Of a stretch of DNA of 47,935 bases, positions 8,237 through 17,770 are shown in pieces. Below the pieces are notes generated by a model. It worked only from the letters and a program-made list of their open reading frames with translations, did no database searches and had not been told where the DNA came from. Origin of the DNA: CAYXWM01 sp964468805 (GTDB lineage: Bacteria; Bacillota; Clostridia; Lachnospirales; WRBF01); the NCBI GenBank assembly GCA_964468805.1, contig CAYXWM010000014.1:1-47935 (forward strand). Reading direction: 5' to 3'. Made by a program: the position numbers and the translations under genes. Positions within the stretch are counted from its first letter, which is position 1. Every line of letters begins with the position of its first letter.

Positions 8237-9760
8237 ATGAAGAAACTGATTTTAACTTGCATTTTGGGAATTTCTTTTACTTTATCTTATACAGGAAATG
8301 CCTTTGGGGCAACAGTACCCAAAGTTTTGAGAATAGGCTTGGAAAAGCAATATAAGGAAGCCAAGCTTATTCCCGTAAAAAATGATTTTATACAGGTGGG
8401 AACCGGCACAGGCGAGGCATTTAATACCCTTGCAAGTATTAAGTCCGCAAAGGGATTTACCGCTACTGTGGCAAAGGGTTATTTTGTCTCCGACGATACC
8501 GCCATGGATTTTGAAAAAGCCAAAACCAAAGCCGCCGCACAAAAAGCAAAAAGTACGCTTGTTTACGGCGGAGACAACAAATGGTTTGTTTACTTGGGTG
8601 AGTTTGCCACAAAGACCGAGGCTGATAAAATTGTGGCAAGTACCGGTGGCAAGGTAGTTCAATTAAGCGGTCGGGTTTTGATTTCCGGGGATCAGTCCTT
8701 AATATTTGCTACCGATGCCGTTATGAAAATACGTGACGGCAATTCAGGTACTGTTTCTTTGGGAGACAGAAAGTATAGGGGTGCTTTGGAATTGACAAAA
8801 AATTCCGCCGAAGGGATTACCCCTGTTAATGTTTTGACCATGAATGAATATTTATATGCGGTGGTTCCTTCCGAAATTTATTCCACCTGGCACCCGGAGA
8901 CTCTGAAAGCCCAAGCAGTAGCCGCCAGAACCTATGCTTCAACTCAATACGGAGTACATGAAAGCAAGGGTTATGACCTTTGTGACACGGTGCACTGCCA
9001 AAATTACATCGGGGCAGGTAACGAAGCTCAATCCACCACAACAGCAGTTAACGAAACCAAAGAGAATGTAATGATTTATGACGGAAAACTAATAAACGCC
9101 GTATATTTTTCCAGTTCGGGAGGATATACAGAGGACTCTGAAAATGTCTGGCAAAATCCGCTCCCTTATTTAAGAGGAGTTGAAGAAATAAACGAAACCG
9201 GATACAAGGTCTGGGAACGTAGCTTTACAAAAGCCGAAATCCAAGAATTACTGAAACAGCATAAGGTGGAAATAGGCACCGTTCAAAACGTAAAAATCCA
9301 AGAAATTACCCAAAGCGGCAGAGTTAACAAACTGGTTATAACCGGAACAACCGGGGAAAAAGTCTTGGTTAAGGAAGAAATACGTACCTTCTTTTCGCTT
9401 TCCCAAGGCGGAAGTTTGGAAAGCCGTATGTTTACCCTAAACGGTGCCAATCCCTCTCAAAACCAGCCGTTTTTTATTTTAAATGCCTCTGCCAACCCCA
9501 ATAATATTTACGCAGTATCTTCTCAGAGTGTTGCTGTACCGGTTACATCATTTACCACACTGGGCAGCGGAGGAGTTAAAAGCAGCTACAACACCGGTTC
9601 GGGACAAGCCACAGTATCCGGAGATCGCATAGTAATCAGCGGCAAAGGTTACGGTCACGGCGTGGGAATGAGTCAATACGGTGCAAAAGGTATGGCTGAA
9701 AAAGGCTACACATACGAACAGATTCTTGAATACTACTATACGGGAGCAAGTCTACAATGA
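8237..9760 (+). CDS. SpoIID/LytB-domain protein with SPOR-like domain (probable secreted lytic transglycosylase)
   Basis: A 507-residue exported protein. Residues 1-24 form a signal peptide ending AFGA. Residues about 55-150 resemble a SPOR-type peptidoglycan-binding domain (WFVYLGEFATKTEADKI). The SpoIID domain spans about 165-400 and contains EYLYAVVPSE with the presumed catalytic Glu213, then LKAQAVAARTYA, and a cysteine-containing CDTVHCQNYIGA. The end has GYGHGVGMSQYGAKGMAEKGYTYEQIL, the usual C-terminal signature. SpoIID-type proteins cleave denuded glycan strands during engulfment. The vegetative-type promoter and general LytB resemblance leave open a role in ordinary wall turnover. 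ATG at 8237 follows AAAGGGG. Its stop overlaps the queA start. Confidence 0.85.
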   Translation: MKKLILTCILGISFTLSYTGNAFGATVPKVLRIGLEKQYKEAKLIPVKNDFIQVGTGTGEAFNTLASIKSAKGFTATVAKGYFVSDDTAMDFEKAKTKAAAQKAKSTLVYGGDNKWFVYLGEFATKTEADKIVASTGGKVVQLSGRVLISGDQSLIFATDAVMKIRDGNSGTVSLGDRKYRGALELTKNSAEGITPVNVLTMNEYLYAVVPSEIYSTWHPETLKAQAVAARTYASTQYGVHESKGYDLCDTVHCQNYIGAGNEAQSTTTAVNETKENVMIYDGKLINAVYFSSSGGYTEDSENVWQNPLPYLRGVEEINETGYKVWERSFTKAEIQELLKQHKVEIGTVQNVKIQEITQSGRVNKLVITGTTGEKVLVKEEIRTFFSLSQGGSLESRMFTLNGANPSQNQPFFILNASANPNNIYAVSSQSVAVPVTSFTTLGSGGVKSSYNTGSGQATVSGDRIVISGKGYGHGVGMSQYGAKGMAEKGYTYEQILEYYYTGASLQ

Positions 9761-10791
9761 GTTTTTATACCAGAGATTATTATTTTGATTTACCCGAAGA
9801 ACTGATAGCACAAAGTCCGGCAGAGGAGCGTTCCTCGTCAAAACTGCTGACTTTGAACCGTGATACCGGTGAAACAAATCACCTTCGTTTTTCGGATATA
9901 GTTGATTTACTTACACCCAACGACTGCCTTGTAATCAACGATACTAAGGTTATCCCGGCAAGACTTTTGGGTAATAAAAAAGACACCGGCGGAAAAGTAG
10001 AGATACTTTTATTAAAAAGGCTGGAGGACGATTGCTGGGAGGCTATGATTAATCCCGGCAGAAAAAACCGAGAAGGCTCTGTAATCGAATTCGGAAACGG
10101 TATGCTGACGGCTTATGTTTTGTCTGTTCTGCCGGACGGTAATCGTGTTGTTCAATTTGAATATACCGGTTTATTTGAAAATGTCTTGGACAAACTGGGG
10201 CAGATGCCTTTGCCTCCGTATATAAAAAAAGAGTTAACCGAACCCGAGCGTTACCAAACCGTATACGCAAAGCATGAAGGCTCTGCGGCGGCTCCCACAG
10301 CCGGACTGCATTTTACTCCCGAACTTCTGGCTAAATTGGAGGCAAAGGGTGTTAAAATTGCTCGTCTTACCTTGCACGTAGGTCTGGGTACATTCAGACC
10401 GGTTAAGGCAGAGCATATCTCCCAACATATTATGCATTCGGAATCCTATACCCTAGACAGCACTCAAGCCGACATTATAAATCAAACCAAGAAAAACGGC
10501 GGTCGTGTTATTGCTGTAGGTACAACTTCCGCCAGGACACTGGAAACTTTGGTCAATACTAAGGGTGAAGTCAGCCCGGGCAGCGGTAACACCGATATAT
10601 TTATTTATCCCGGCTATAAATTTCATGCCATAGACGGCTTGATTACAAACTTTCATCTGCCCGAATCCACGTTGATAATGTTGGTAAGTGCCCTTGCAGG
10701 TCGTGAATATGTTTTAAACGCCTATAACGAAGCTGTTAAAATGCAGTATAGATTTTACAGTTTCGGTGATGCAATGTTTGTTTACAGTTAA
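9757..10791 (+). CDS. queA: S-adenosylmethionine:tRNA ribosyltransferase-isomerase
   Basis: This 344-residue protein is QueA, which transfers the ribosyl group of SAM to preQ1-modified tRNA to make epoxyqueuosine. The N-terminus YFDLPEELIAQSPAEERSSSKLL, the CLVINDTKVIPARL segment, EGSAAAPTAGLHFT and LHVGLGTFRPV are all diagnostic, and the length is normal. Its ATG lies inside the end of the upstream SpoIID-like gene (ATGA overlap), so the two are translationally coupled; this pairing is also functional nonsense and probably just a shared transcript. No tgt or other queuosine gene is in the window. Confidence 0.97.
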   Translation: MSFYTRDYYFDLPEELIAQSPAEERSSSKLLTLNRDTGETNHLRFSDIVDLLTPNDCLVINDTKVIPARLLGNKKDTGGKVEILLLKRLEDDCWEAMINPGRKNREGSVIEFGNGMLTAYVLSVLPDGNRVVQFEYTGLFENVLDKLGQMPLPPYIKKELTEPERYQTVYAKHEGSAAAPTAGLHFTPELLAKLEAKGVKIARLTLHVGLGTFRPVKAEHISQHIMHSESYTLDSTQADIINQTKKNGGRVIAVGTTSARTLETLVNTKGEVSPGSGNTDIFIYPGYKFHAIDGLITNFHLPESTLIMLVSALAGREYVLNAYNEAVKMQYRFYSFGDAMFVYS

Positions 10792-10798
10792 ATATATT

Positions 10799-10861
10799 CC
10801 CTGTTTTAAATCCAAACAAATTTCAAATATAAATTCGGAGTTTGTTTGGATTTTAAACAGG
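10799..10861 (+). other. long hairpin after queA
   Basis: Arms of about 21 bp (CTGTTTTAAATCCAAACAAA and TTTGTTTGGATTTTAAACAG, one mismatch) flank a 20-nt loop, beginning 8 bp after the queA stop. No U-tract follows. It may end or protect the queA mRNA. The CTGTTTAAAAT end also occurs at the right end of the R1 repeats. Confidence 0.6.
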
Positions 10862-10921
10862 AGTTGTAAAGTTGATATACGGGTGATTTATTTGGCTTAA
10901 AACCCGTGAAAGGAGCAATGC

Positions 10922-12946
10922 ATGGATTTAAAACGTTCCCTTTATTTATTGATTGGTCTTATGGTTTTATTGACATCCTGCTACTCTACTCCGTCTAATA
11001 CCGACAATGATTCAAACATTTCCGATATTCAATCAGTATGGTCCGAGACTGATACGGCAAAAGAAATATCCGCCGAAACAGTACTTATCACTCCTCTCGA
11101 TTTTTCCGGTTCTACCGAGATAACACCCTCCGAAAAAAAACAATATACAATTATGATTTATCTTAACGGCTCCGATTTGGAAAGCGAAAACGGTTATGCA
11201 ACGGATGATATAAACGAAATCTTGGAATCCGGCTTTGATGAAGAAAACATTAATGTTTTGATAATGACCGGCGGTACTCAAAGCTGGCAAAATGATTTTA
11301 TACCATCGGATACCTGCGTTATATATAAGGCAGAAAACAGTGACTTAACTGAAATTGCGGATGTGGGCAAGTTGGAAATTTGCAGCCCGGAGGTTTTGTC
11401 CGGTTTTCTGAACTTCGGTTACGATTATTTCCCGGCAGAAAAATACGGTCTTATCCTCTGGAATCACGGTGCCGGTGCAGTTTACGGTTTTGGCTATGAT
11501 GAGTATTATCCCGAAGATTCTATGTATTTATTTGATTTGGATTCGGCTATGGCATCCTCCAAATTCACTGAAAAAATAGAATTTATCGGATTTGACGCCT
11601 GCCTTATGGCTAACCTGGAAACGGCTTACATATGCTCTCGTTATGCAAATTATTTAATAGGTTCAGAGGAATTGGAGCCGGGTTATGGATGGAATTATTT
11701 ATTTTTGGCGGATATAAACGCTACCTCCTTGCCTTGCGGTAAAATAATAGGAACCGGTATTGCTGAACGATATGTGGAATTTTATAAGGAAAATATTCCG
11801 GATGAGCAAGTTACCATATCCGTAATAGACTTGGGACGAGTGGCACCGGTGGCAAAAGCATTTGAAGACTTAGCCTTAGCCGCCGATAACCATCTGAATG
11901 CCGGAGGATATAATACCATCGCAAAATCTCGGGGCAAAACCAAGTCCTTTGGATACCTGGGTTACAGGGGCGGCTCTTACGATATGATAGATATAAGCCA
12001 TTTCGCAGAAGTTTTAAGCAATCAATTTCCCAAGGAAACCTCCGCATTGAAAAAGGCAGTTTCGGAAGCTGTGGTAAAGGTTGAAAATATGAATGTGGAA
12101 AACGCCAACGGTATCTCTGCATATTTTCCTTTTGAGGACAAGGAGTCTCTGCCCGATTCATTGGATATTTATAAAGAAAACGGAGTGCTGACCAAATATA
12201 CGGGCTTAATAAGCGACTTTTCGGAAATACTGACCGGCGAAACCATGCACCAACTTAATGCCTCTACCATTGCCCCTGTACAAAACGATAGCGGAAATTA
12301 TGTTATTAAGCTTACCCCTGAAGAATTGGAGAATGTTCGAGAAATTTACTTTACTGTCTGGGAAAAAGAAGAAAACATTGCCGAAGGAATAAATTATTAC
12401 ATACAACTGGGAGAAAGCACCGACGTTTCCATAGATGAGGACGGTACTATTACCACAGACTTTGACGGTTATTGGACAGAACTCAACGGACATCAAGTTT
12501 GCTTATATGAACTGGACTCAAATAAATTCGGAACCAGATATGCAATCCCTGCTATGCTCAACGGCAAAGATGTAAATATAATTGCCTTATACAACAAGCA
12601 ATACCCAAACGGCAAAATTCTGGGAGCCATACCCCAAGCTGATGAGAATACCAATGCCGCGCCCAAAGACTTTATAGATATTAAGGACGGCGATAAAATT
12701 CAACTTTATTATTATGCGGAGTTATTTTACGATAAGGACGTTGAATTAGACGATACTGAGGATTGGGAATACGAAACTTGGTATGACGGCGAAGAATGGA
12801 CGGTAAAGGGCGAATTAAAATTGGATGTCTTTAGCGTAGACAGCAATGAATATCTTTACGGTTTTACCATAGTAGACCTTCAAAACAATACCTACTTTAC
12901 GGACTTTGTTTCAGTCGAATATTATGATGATTATTACTATGAATAA
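10922..12946 (+). CDS. clostripain-family (C11) cysteine peptidase, lipoprotein
   Basis: A 674-residue exported protein. It begins with a lipoprotein signal (LMVLLTSC, lipid-modified Cys20), then a Ser/Thr/Asp-rich spacer to about residue 70. The peptidase C11 domain contains YTIMIYLNGSDLE, WNHGAG with catalytic His182 and FIGFDACLMA with catalytic Cys227, followed by YLIGSEELEPGYGWNY. The last 250 residues form an acidic beta-rich domain of unknown role with a Tyr/Asp-rich tail. C11 enzymes cleave after basic residues, generally Arg. No obvious internal cleavage site for clostripain-type activation was identified. ATG at 10922 has AAAGGAG upstream. The gene ends before a strong terminator at 13110. 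Confidence 0.9.
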   Translation: MDLKRSLYLLIGLMVLLTSCYSTPSNTDNDSNISDIQSVWSETDTAKEISAETVLITPLDFSGSTEITPSEKKQYTIMIYLNGSDLESENGYATDDINEILESGFDEENINVLIMTGGTQSWQNDFIPSDTCVIYKAENSDLTEIADVGKLEICSPEVLSGFLNFGYDYFPAEKYGLILWNHGAGAVYGFGYDEYYPEDSMYLFDLDSAMASSKFTEKIEFIGFDACLMANLETAYICSRYANYLIGSEELEPGYGWNYLFLADINATSLPCGKIIGTGIAERYVEFYKENIPDEQVTISVIDLGRVAPVAKAFEDLALAADNHLNAGGYNTIAKSRGKTKSFGYLGYRGGSYDMIDISHFAEVLSNQFPKETSALKKAVSEAVVKVENMNVENANGISAYFPFEDKESLPDSLDIYKENGVLTKYTGLISDFSEILTGETMHQLNASTIAPVQNDSGNYVIKLTPEELENVREIYFTVWEKEENIAEGINYYIQLGESTDVSIDEDGTITTDFDGYWTELNGHQVCLYELDSNKFGTRYAIPAMLNGKDVNIIALYNKQYPNGKILGAIPQADENTNAAPKDFIDIKDGDKIQLYYYAELFYDKDVELDDTEDWEYETWYDGEEWTVKGELKLDVFSVDSNEYLYGFTIVDLQNNTYFTDFVSVEYYDDYYYE

Positions 12947-13109
12947 TACTATTTCTACTTAAATATAGATGTATTTTTGAAACTGTAAGAGAGGGCTTAT
13001 GAACAGTATAAAATATATCTATACATTAGCTAAGAAATAGTAAAATCAGCTTTTCACAAACAAAAAAGCACCTCTTATAGGATGCTTGCTGCTCTAAATT
13101 GCTATGTAC

Positions 13110-13136
13110 GTACCGGTTAAATCCGGTACTTTTTTA
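13110..13136 (+). terminator. rho-independent terminator after the C11 peptidase
   Basis: Stem GTACCGG/CCGGTAC with a 6-nt loop followed by seven T. It lies 164 bp after the peptidase stop and separates it from convergent murA. Confidence 0.85.
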
Positions 13137-13141
13137 TATGT

Positions 13142-14395
13142 TTAGGGTTTAAACTCCATATTTGCTCCAAGAGAGCGTAAAGTCTTTTCTATGTTTTCAT
13201 AACCCCGTTCAACATGGTAGGAGTTGGTTACTACCGTCTTTCCTTCTGCCGCCAGCCCTGCCAAAATCAAAGCCGCACCGCCTCTTAAATCCGTAGCTTC
13301 TACCGATGCACCTCTTAACTGTTTTACCCCTTTGATTACGGATTTCATGCCGTCATAATTAGTAATGTCGGCACCCATTTTATTAAGCTCATTAATATGC
13401 ATAATACGGGATTCAAAGACAGTCTCGTTTATTACGCTTGAACCCTCGGCAAGACAGAGCAGAGACATCATTTGTGCCTGCATATCGGTGGGAAATCCCG
13501 GATATGGCTGTGTAATAATATCCACAGCACGCAACTTCTTGGGTGCTTTTAAGTATACCCGGTCTTTGCTCTCTTTTATTCTGCAACCGGTCTCTCTTAA
13601 TTTTGCTGTAACGGACATTATCTTTGAGGGTTCCATATCCAGCAATTCTATTTCACCCTTTGTTATGGCCGCAGCCGCCAGATAGGTTCCTGCCACTATT
13701 CTGTCCGGGTCCACCGTATAATCCACGTCGTGGAGTTCATCTACCCCGTCTATGACCACTATTCCCGTTCCTGCACCCTTAATTTTGGCTCCCATGCCGT
13801 TAAGGAAATTTTGCAACTCCACAATTTCCGGCTCTTTTGCGGCGTTGGAAATTACGGTTTGACCCTTGGCCTTTACAGCCGCAAGCATAATGTTTTCCGT
13901 AGCCCCTACAGAGGGAAAGTCCAGGTTGATTTTATCACCGGTAAGCCGAGTTGCCGTACAATTAATAAATCCGCCGTCCTCGATAATTTCCGCACCCAGT
14001 TTGCTTAGGCCTTTTAAGTGGAAATTAATAGGTCTGACACCCAGCCTACAGCCGCCGGGATAGGATATACTTACCCTTCCCAATCGTGCTAACAAGGCAC
14101 CCAAAAATATTATGGAAGAACGCATTTCCTTAACCAGATTTTCCGGCACGTTGCTGTTATTTGCGTTGCTTGAGTCAACGGTAATTACAGAGCCTTTTAC
14201 GTTAACCTTACAGCCTATAGCTTCCAGTATCTTTACTGTTATTTGGGTATCCGAAATTTGAGGGCAATTTCTGATAACACACTTGCCCTTGTTCAGAACC
14301 ACTGATGCCAGTATGGGTAATATTGCATTCTTTCCGCCGTGAACCTTGACTTGACCTTCAAGTCTGTTGCCGCCGATAATATGATATTCGCCCAT
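13142..14395 (-). CDS. murA: UDP-N-acetylglucosamine 1-carboxyvinyltransferase
   Basis: This 417-residue enzyme adds enolpyruvate from PEP to UDP-GlcNAc, the first committed step of peptidoglycan synthesis. The active-site loop SYPGGCRLGVRPINFHLKGL contains the fosfomycin-sensitive Cys116, and the substrate-binding KN pair is at 22-23 (VHGGKNAILP). Other conserved blocks are GATENIMLAA and YPGFPTDMQAQ. The start was set at the ATG at 14395 because AGGGGTGAG precedes it by six bases; the upstream ATG in the same frame overlaps that site. Firmicutes often have two murA copies, and I cannot say which one this is. Confidence 0.97.
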   Translation of the reverse strand: MGEYHIIGGNRLEGQVKVHGGKNAILPILASVVLNKGKCVIRNCPQISDTQITVKILEAIGCKVNVKGSVITVDSSNANNSNVPENLVKEMRSSIIFLGALLARLGRVSISYPGGCRLGVRPINFHLKGLSKLGAEIIEDGGFINCTATRLTGDKINLDFPSVGATENIMLAAVKAKGQTVISNAAKEPEIVELQNFLNGMGAKIKGAGTGIVVIDGVDELHDVDYTVDPDRIVAGTYLAAAAITKGEIELLDMEPSKIMSVTAKLRETGCRIKESKDRVYLKAPKKLRAVDIITQPYPGFPTDMQAQMMSLLCLAEGSSVINETVFESRIMHINELNKMGADITNYDGMKSVIKGVKQLRGASVEATDLRGGAALILAGLAAEGKTVVTNSYHVERGYENIEKTLRSLGANMEFKP

Positions 14396-14480
14396 TGCAT
14401 ACTCACCCCTACAATGCAATATACTGACATACTATGCTTGGTTTGGTTGTTTGTTGATTGATAAGGTGGGGTGAATGTAA

Positions 14481-14505
14481 AAAACCGCCCGAGGAGGGCG
14501 GTTTT
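14481..14505 (-). terminator. rho-independent terminator after the SLH gene
   Basis: AAAACCGCCC/GGGCGGTTTT with a 5-nt loop gives a strong 10-bp stem and a TTTTTT tail when read on the minus strand. It separates the SLH-protein transcript from murA. Confidence 0.9.
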
Positions 14506-14572
14506 GGGTTTTGGAGCTAAATTTGCAGATGGTTGACTATTAATCAATCTGTGTTAAGCATTAAAATGATGA

Positions 14573-16897
14573 TTAACGAGTTTCAGAAGAATCTGTGATA
14601 GTTATAGTTACTTCGCATTGAGTTTCATCGTCATCATCGAAAGTCACTGTAAAGGTATATGGTGAGTTACTTGCATCAAGATCTGCAAGATATGTGCTTT
14701 TAATTTTAATCTTATTGGTACTTGTATCAACAGCATAATGGGTATCAACAGTTAAATCTGTTTCATCAGCGTCTGCTATAGAATCAACTGCGGTTGCTGC
14801 CAACGAGCCTTTTCCTAAGGTATAAGCGATCTCAAGATCTTGACCGTCATCGTCAGTTAAGTCATAGGTATATGCTGCTGTTGGTATTGATGGAGCTTCA
14901 GCCTCTACTAAAAAATTAATAGTTATAGAAGATGAATTAGAAACTGATTGCCCGTTTTTAGTTACAGTAAATTTAGCTGTAACGCTTTTAGAACCCGGGG
15001 TAGTAAGGTCTTCAGGTAAGTCTCCCAATTCTTGTATAGTTGCTGTGCAACCTGCGGCTGTAGCGATTTCTGTTGCTTTTGCTAAGATAGCTGCGTTTAA
15101 TTCGGATTCACCTTGCACATCAGTTATTGAAATACCTGTCATAGTGGAAGTTGTAATCCCGGCTAAAACATTTCTTGCAGCATTCTTATCGGCATCTTCA
15201 ACAGTAAAATTGATTACATTTTTTGCAGTACCGATTTTCACGGTCATACTGTAGTCCTCTGCAGCCAAAGCTGAAAAGTCTAATGCCACTACAGCATTTC
15301 CACCACCGAAAGTAGCAGCAGGGGCAGTAAGATTGGTTTCATCGGCGCCTGTACCTACTTTATAAGTTACAACAGGAGTTTTGGGTGCGGAAATACCGGT
15401 AACCTTGTATGTAATTTTTACTTCTGATGCACCGGTCGGTAAATAATATTTTCCTTCAAACAGTTTTACTTCTGTAGTGCTAACTTCAAGTTTATTAAAT
15501 GTAATTCTTGGCGTTGTTGAGTCAGTAGTTGTATTGCTGCCTGTGGTGTTATTGTTATTGTTATTATTGTCTGCAACAGGAAGGTCACCTTTAGTAGTTG
15601 TAGTTGTTCCCGCTTTAAGCTCGGTAGTTCCTGAAACTGTTCCTTTAACACCTGTAGCTACGGTAACTTTAGTGCCTGTAGTTTCGATTTTGTTGTTATC
15701 TGCGTTAACTGTAAATATTTCTACGCGGCCACTACCGGAGATAACTAAGCCGACAGCATTGGAAACAGCCTCTTTTACAGATCCGCCTGATAATACTTCA
15801 ACAGTTGCTTCTTCTGCATTTTTAGCTACTGTCAATTTAGTAACGGCGGATTTTCCGTCTACGGAAACTTCAGCACCTTTACCGTTTAAAATTAAGTTTG
15901 CAATAGTTGCGTTTACAGCAGAAACAGATACTTTTTCTGCTGCATTAACAGTTGTAACTTTACCGCTAACATTTACTTCGTCAGAACCGGCAAGAATGTT
16001 TAAGGTTTCAATAAAAGCGCTTTCTGTAGCTTTAAGAGAAACGCCATTTCCTACTTTAAAAACGTTAACAACATTTAATTTTGTGTTGCCGGACAATATA
16101 ACGGAATTAGTACCGCCACCGCGAATTTCAGTTGTTCCGCTTACGGTTACGTTTTTAAGAGTAACTTCGCCTTCGCCAACGCCTTCAGCAATGATAAGGT
16201 TACCTTTTATTGCCAAATCGGTAAGAGTAACTCCCGGAACGTTGATTAAAACGTTACCGTCTTTTAATGTAGCGGAAGCAACGGAAGTTTTTCCTGTAGT
16301 TATGTAGTTGGCAACACAGTTATCCAAAAGTTTAACTGCTTCTGCACGAGTAATAACTTTGGAAGCATTGAAGCCGTCTGCAAACAGACCTTCAAGTAAG
16401 CCGGCTGCTTTCATGCCGTTTACGGATTCAAGCGCCCAAGGAGAAATGCTTTGTCCTTCGTAAGCAACTGTTTTGCTTGGAGCAACTCCGAATACACGAG
16501 CCATAACCGTAACAGCTGTTTCGCGGTTAAGTTGAACGTTGGGAGTCATGGTGCCGTCGCCGTTGCCCAAGAAGATTTGAGCTGCGTTAGCTTTAAGAAT
16601 GTCTTCGCAGAACCAATCATCTTCGCTAACATCGGTGAAAGTGTTTTCAGCTACTGCAACGTAACCGTTAACACGGGTTAAAATAGCAGCGATTTGTGCT
16701 CTTGTTAAAGCACCGTTGGGGTCAAATTCTGTGTCTGTCATTCCACGGAAAACTCCCGCTTCGGTCCAGCGTTCGATTTCCGCCACGTAAGGGTTGCCTT
16801 CAAGGTCAGTGAATTTTGACGCAGCAAAGGCAGATGCAGTAAACGTTGTGAATACCAACGCCACTGTCAGAATAAAAGCCAGTAGTTTCTTTTGCAT
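14573..16897 (-). CDS. S-layer-homology domain surface protein
   Basis: A 774-residue secreted protein. Signal peptide about 1-26 (ending ASAFA) is followed by three SLH domains: FTDLEGNPYVAEIERW (29-77), FTDVSEDDWFCEDIL (87-136) and a shorter third one (148-195). SLH domains bind pyruvylated secondary wall polymer. Residues about 210-440 are valine/asparagine/glycine-rich repeats resembling a beta-solenoid (NVTVSGTTEIRGGG, VNAAEKVSVSAVNA). An Asn/Thr-rich linker (about 447-465) precedes three Ig-like or cadherin-like beta domains. It is probably a wall-attached structural or adhesive protein. ATG at 16897 has AAGGAGGT nine bases upstream. It has its own strong promoter, long leader and terminator, as expected for an abundant surface protein. 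Confidence 0.88.
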   Translation of the reverse strand: MQKKLLAFILTVALVFTTFTASAFAASKFTDLEGNPYVAEIERWTEAGVFRGMTDTEFDPNGALTRAQIAAILTRVNGYVAVAENTFTDVSEDDWFCEDILKANAAQIFLGNGDGTMTPNVQLNRETAVTVMARVFGVAPSKTVAYEGQSISPWALESVNGMKAAGLLEGLFADGFNASKVITRAEAVKLLDNCVANYITTGKTSVASATLKDGNVLINVPGVTLTDLAIKGNLIIAEGVGEGEVTLKNVTVSGTTEIRGGGTNSVILSGNTKLNVVNVFKVGNGVSLKATESAFIETLNILAGSDEVNVSGKVTTVNAAEKVSVSAVNATIANLILNGKGAEVSVDGKSAVTKLTVAKNAEEATVEVLSGGSVKEAVSNAVGLVISGSGRVEIFTVNADNNKIETTGTKVTVATGVKGTVSGTTELKAGTTTTTKGDLPVADNNNNNNNTTGSNTTTDSTTPRITFNKLEVSTTEVKLFEGKYYLPTGASEVKITYKVTGISAPKTPVVTYKVGTGADETNLTAPAATFGGGNAVVALDFSALAAEDYSMTVKIGTAKNVINFTVEDADKNAARNVLAGITTSTMTGISITDVQGESELNAAILAKATEIATAAGCTATIQELGDLPEDLTTPGSKSVTAKFTVTKNGQSVSNSSSITINFLVEAEAPSIPTAAYTYDLTDDDGQDLEIAYTLGKGSLAATAVDSIADADETDLTVDTHYAVDTSTNKIKIKSTYLADLDASNSPYTFTVTFDDDDETQCEVTITITDSSETR

Positions 16898-16950
16898 AAG
16901 ATTAATACCTCCTTGCAAATTTTGTTTGCTTATGCAATATCTTTGTTAAC

Positions 16951-17110
16951 TATCCCCTGATTTTTGGGGAAATTGCGTAATAAAAGATGTGTTACCTTCT
17001 TATTAATAATTCGTCATTATTTTTAAAAAGATAACACTTAAAACGCAACAAGTGTAAACCGTGGTATAAAAAAACCTATATTTTAGCCAATAAATTAAAG
17101 GAATAGGTTT
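16951..17110 (-). promoter_or_regulatory. structured 5' leader of the SLH gene
   Basis: Within the leader, AAACCTAT (near 17110) can pair with ATAGGTTT (near 17077), followed on the minus strand by TTTTAT, a terminator-like arrangement close to the start point. A second hairpin, CCCC/GGGG around 16951-16970, lies 55 bp before the start codon. Long structured leaders are known for S-layer mRNAs; a regulatory role here is inference. Confidence 0.4.
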
Positions 17111-17126
17111 GATACCATCTCTTTCT

Positions 17127-17155
17127 ATTTTATATGGAAAAAGGTAATTTGTCAA
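17127..17155 (-). promoter_or_regulatory. strong sigma-A promoter of the SLH gene
   Basis: TTGACA and TAAAAT on the minus strand are spaced by exactly 17 bp. Predicted transcription starts near 17120, giving a leader of about 220 nt before the ATG at 16897. Confidence 0.7.
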
Positions 17156-17717
17156 CATTCGTTATGCAAGTTCACGAATAAATATTGAACTAGACCCATT
17201 TTCTTGAGAAATAACGATTTATTTATAAAAAAAACACAGTCCGGATTTATTTGGTATGTAATTATGGCTTCCATCGTAACTTTTAACATTTGTATTAATA
17301 AATGTTAAATAACACTAGTGCATATTTTTACGAATACACCCGCGCCGGGATATTTACACCTTTTCACTATACACACTTTATGCAACTACTTGTATAAGTT
17401 TAAGCTTACTACAGTTAAAATCACCGCTTTTTTTTAGCCTTATTTTGCCTTCGGCTACGTATAAAAGTAAATACACATTGCATATTTATACACATACTCA
17501 ATATTAATATAATTAAATACATTTTATACCCATCACGACAGAATTTCATCTACATTTTGTTAACTTAGTATGCCTTTCAAAAATTATTCCAGGTATTTTT
17601 GTTGCTTATTTAGTTTACAGTATACAAGCAATCTGCAGAATACATCAATACTATTGCTTTGAGTTTTATTACATTTTTATTACTTTTTTTCTTTATAAGT
17701 CTTATTTTTCTACAATT

Positions 17718-17753
17718 AAAGACTTTCCGATATGAAACCTCGGAAAGTCTTTT
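17718..17753 (-). terminator. hairpin terminator after hcp
   Basis: AAAGACTTTCCGA and TCGGAAAGTCTTT form a 13-bp stem 18 bp past the hcp stop. The best T-run lies on the plus-strand side, but it is placed to end hcp transcripts. Confidence 0.65.
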
Positions 17754-17770
17754 TGTATATTAATATTTAA

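Larger units (their letters stand above)
16898..17770. other. 873-bp intergenic region between hcp and the SLH gene
   Basis: This AT-rich gap contains the SLH promoter (17127-17155), its roughly 220-nt leader with two hairpins, a palindrome at 17282-17308 (TTTAACATTT/AAATGTTAAA), an isolated GC-rich CCCGCGCCGGG near 17340 and the hcp 3' hairpin at 17718. No ORF with a ribosome binding site and no known RNA family was recognised in 17160-17710. Confidence 0.55.

Noticed and set aside
15477..16307. 276-codon plus-strand ORF opposite the SLH gene
   Set aside because: It is antisense to repetitive Val/Thr-rich coding sequence, gives a low-complexity Leu/Val/Pro/Thr protein, and has no ribosome binding site.
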